From positions 1 through 5,490 of the forward strand of contig JAGWMT010000223.1 in assembly GCA_028871595.1 (NCBI GenBank): 5,490 bases of DNA, given 5' to 3'. A program made the translations under genes and the position numbers. Under the pieces are notes generated by a model, which searched no databases, was not told the DNA's origin, and saw only the letters and a program-made list of their open reading frames with translations. Every line of letters begins with the position of its first letter. Positions within the stretch are counted from its first letter, which is position 1. Source of the DNA: Elusimicrobiota bacterium (GTDB lineage Bacteria; Elusimicrobiota; Elusimicrobia; UBA1565; UBA9628). Below, in pieces: positions 4,781-5,490 of this stretch.

Positions 4781-5490
4781 ACGGCGTCGCGCCCCGACGC
4801 ATCCTGATCGTCTCCCTCGACAACCTGGGCGACCTGGCGTTCGCCGGCGGATTGGTCCCGTCCCTGCGCGCGGCTTTCCCCGGAACGGAGATCGGGATCT
4901 GGGCCAAGGAATACGCCTCCGCGCTGGTCCCTTTCGTTCCCGGCGTCGCGCGGGTCCACGCCAGCGACCCGTTCTGGGACGGGTCGCCCGGACGTAGGCC
5001 GGGAACCGTCGCCCAGTTTTTCCGGACCCTCGTCGACGTCCGCGCGGCGGGTTACGACGCCGCGCTTATCCCGAACACGCGCTGGCGCGTCGCCCTGGCC
5101 GCCCGCCTCGCCGGCATTCCGCGCCGTATCGGTTTTGATCAACGCCGCTCGCGCCGCTGGCTGACCGACGCCCTCCCGCCCGAGGACCGCGGAGCGCCCA
5201 TCGTGGCCGAGTGGGCCCGCTTGTTGTCCCCGCTGGGCGCCGAGCCGGCGCGGGCGTCCTTGACCTTGAACGTCCCTCCGTCGCTGGCCGCCGAACGCGC
5301 GGCGCTGGGAGCGAGATGGGGCGCGGCGCCGGTCGCCGCGATTCATCCCTTCGCCGGGGACGCGCGCCGCTGCGCGCCCGTCCCGTTCTGGATCGAACTT
5401 CTGCGGCGCCTGCGCGCGGACGGCATCGGGACCGCCGTCCTGGTGGGAGCGCCGGAAGAATCGCGGGAATTCGCCGCGGCGTTGGCCTCG
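4777..5490 (+). CDS. Glycosyltransferase family 9 (heptosyltransferase-like), C-terminus beyond the window
   Basis: An open frame of 238 codons running off the right edge; GT9 proteins are usually about 330-380 residues, so roughly two thirds are present. The N-terminus RILIVSLDNLGDLAFAGGL (8-26) is the family opening, with D19 of the GD pair at the place of the proposed catalytic base of WaaC/WaaF. Later family landmarks are GYDAALIPN (92-100), AGIPRRIGFD (112-121) with RRWLTDALP (126-134), the AEWARLLSPLG segment (144-154), and the start of the donor-binding half, VAAIHPFAGDARRCAP (186-201), then AVLVGAPEE (220-228). These enzymes add ADP-heptose or a related sugar to lipopolysaccharide core or other envelope glycans at the cytoplasmic face. 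The usual HPGAG...KxWP is altered to HPFAG...RRCAP, so donor specificity may differ. The start overlaps the preceding stop (ATGA) and has no Shine-Dalgarno, consistent with translational coupling. Confidence 0.88.
   Translation, partial: MNGVAPRRILIVSLDNLGDLAFAGGLVPSLRAAFPGTEIGIWAKEYASALVPFVPGVARVHASDPFWDGSPGRRPGTVAQFFRTLVDVRAAGYDAALIPNTRWRVALAARLAGIPRRIGFDQRRSRRWLTDALPPEDRGAPIVAEWARLLSPLGAEPARASLTLNVPPSLAAERAALGARWGAAPVAAIHPFAGDARRCAPVPFWIELLRRLRADGIGTAVLVGAPEESREFAAALAS

Noticed and set aside
4414..5346. 310-codon minus-strand frame opposite the kinase and GT9 genes
   Set aside because: It is antisense to two genes with clear family signatures, and its product is Arg/Gly/Asp-rich low complexity.

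Overview
The window is GC-rich bacterial chromosome, densely coding, with no tRNA, rRNA, CRISPR array or transposase that I could see. A monofunctional peptidoglycan glycosyltransferase of the MtgA type and a family-9 (heptosyltransferase-like) glycosyltransferase point to a Gram-negative, outer-membrane-bearing organism. The protein style (GC-rich, Ala/Pro-rich, stand-alone receivers, many orphan proteins) would fit an environmental phylum such as Elusimicrobiota or a deltaproteobacterial lineage. This is an impression only; nothing in the window fixes the taxon.

Left part (1-2021) is read on the minus strand. From right to left it holds: an exported Pro/Ala-rich protein with a C-terminal beta-sandwich-like region (987-2021), followed by a weak terminator-like hairpin; a 53-residue helical protein (784-945); a small TPR protein (343-744); and the N-terminal third of mtgA (1-332), which runs off the left edge. 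The TPR gene and mtgA are probably co-transcribed (10-nt gap).

A divergent intergenic region (2022-2148) separates the two halves. It carries a -10-like element for the leftward gene. For the rightward operon it carries a -35/-10 pair preceded by three CGG-(T)-AAAA units spaced exactly 11 bp apart, in the place expected of an UP element or activator sites.

Right part (2149-5490) is one tightly packed plus-strand operon of six genes: two tandem stand-alone CheY-like receivers (2149-2562, 2564-2998), a small single-pass/exported protein (3000-3455), an HExxH membrane protein resembling M50B metallopeptidases (3459-4193), a dolichol/phytol-kinase-like integral membrane protein (4190-4780), and a GT9 glycosyltransferase cut by the right edge (4777-5490). 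Gaps are 1 nt, 1 nt and 3 nt, then two 4-nt ATGA overlaps, so translational coupling is likely. A reasonable inference is a cell-envelope module in which lipid-carrier phosphorylation and glycan transfer are co-expressed with a membrane protease-like protein and phosphorelay receivers. No kinase or DNA-binding output domain is present to complete the signalling path.

The most notable cross-cutting pattern is that three apparent first genes (starts at 744, 945 and 2149) lack a usable Shine-Dalgarno sequence. Each has a -10-like hexamer exactly 6 nt upstream of the start codon, which is the geometry of leaderless transcripts.
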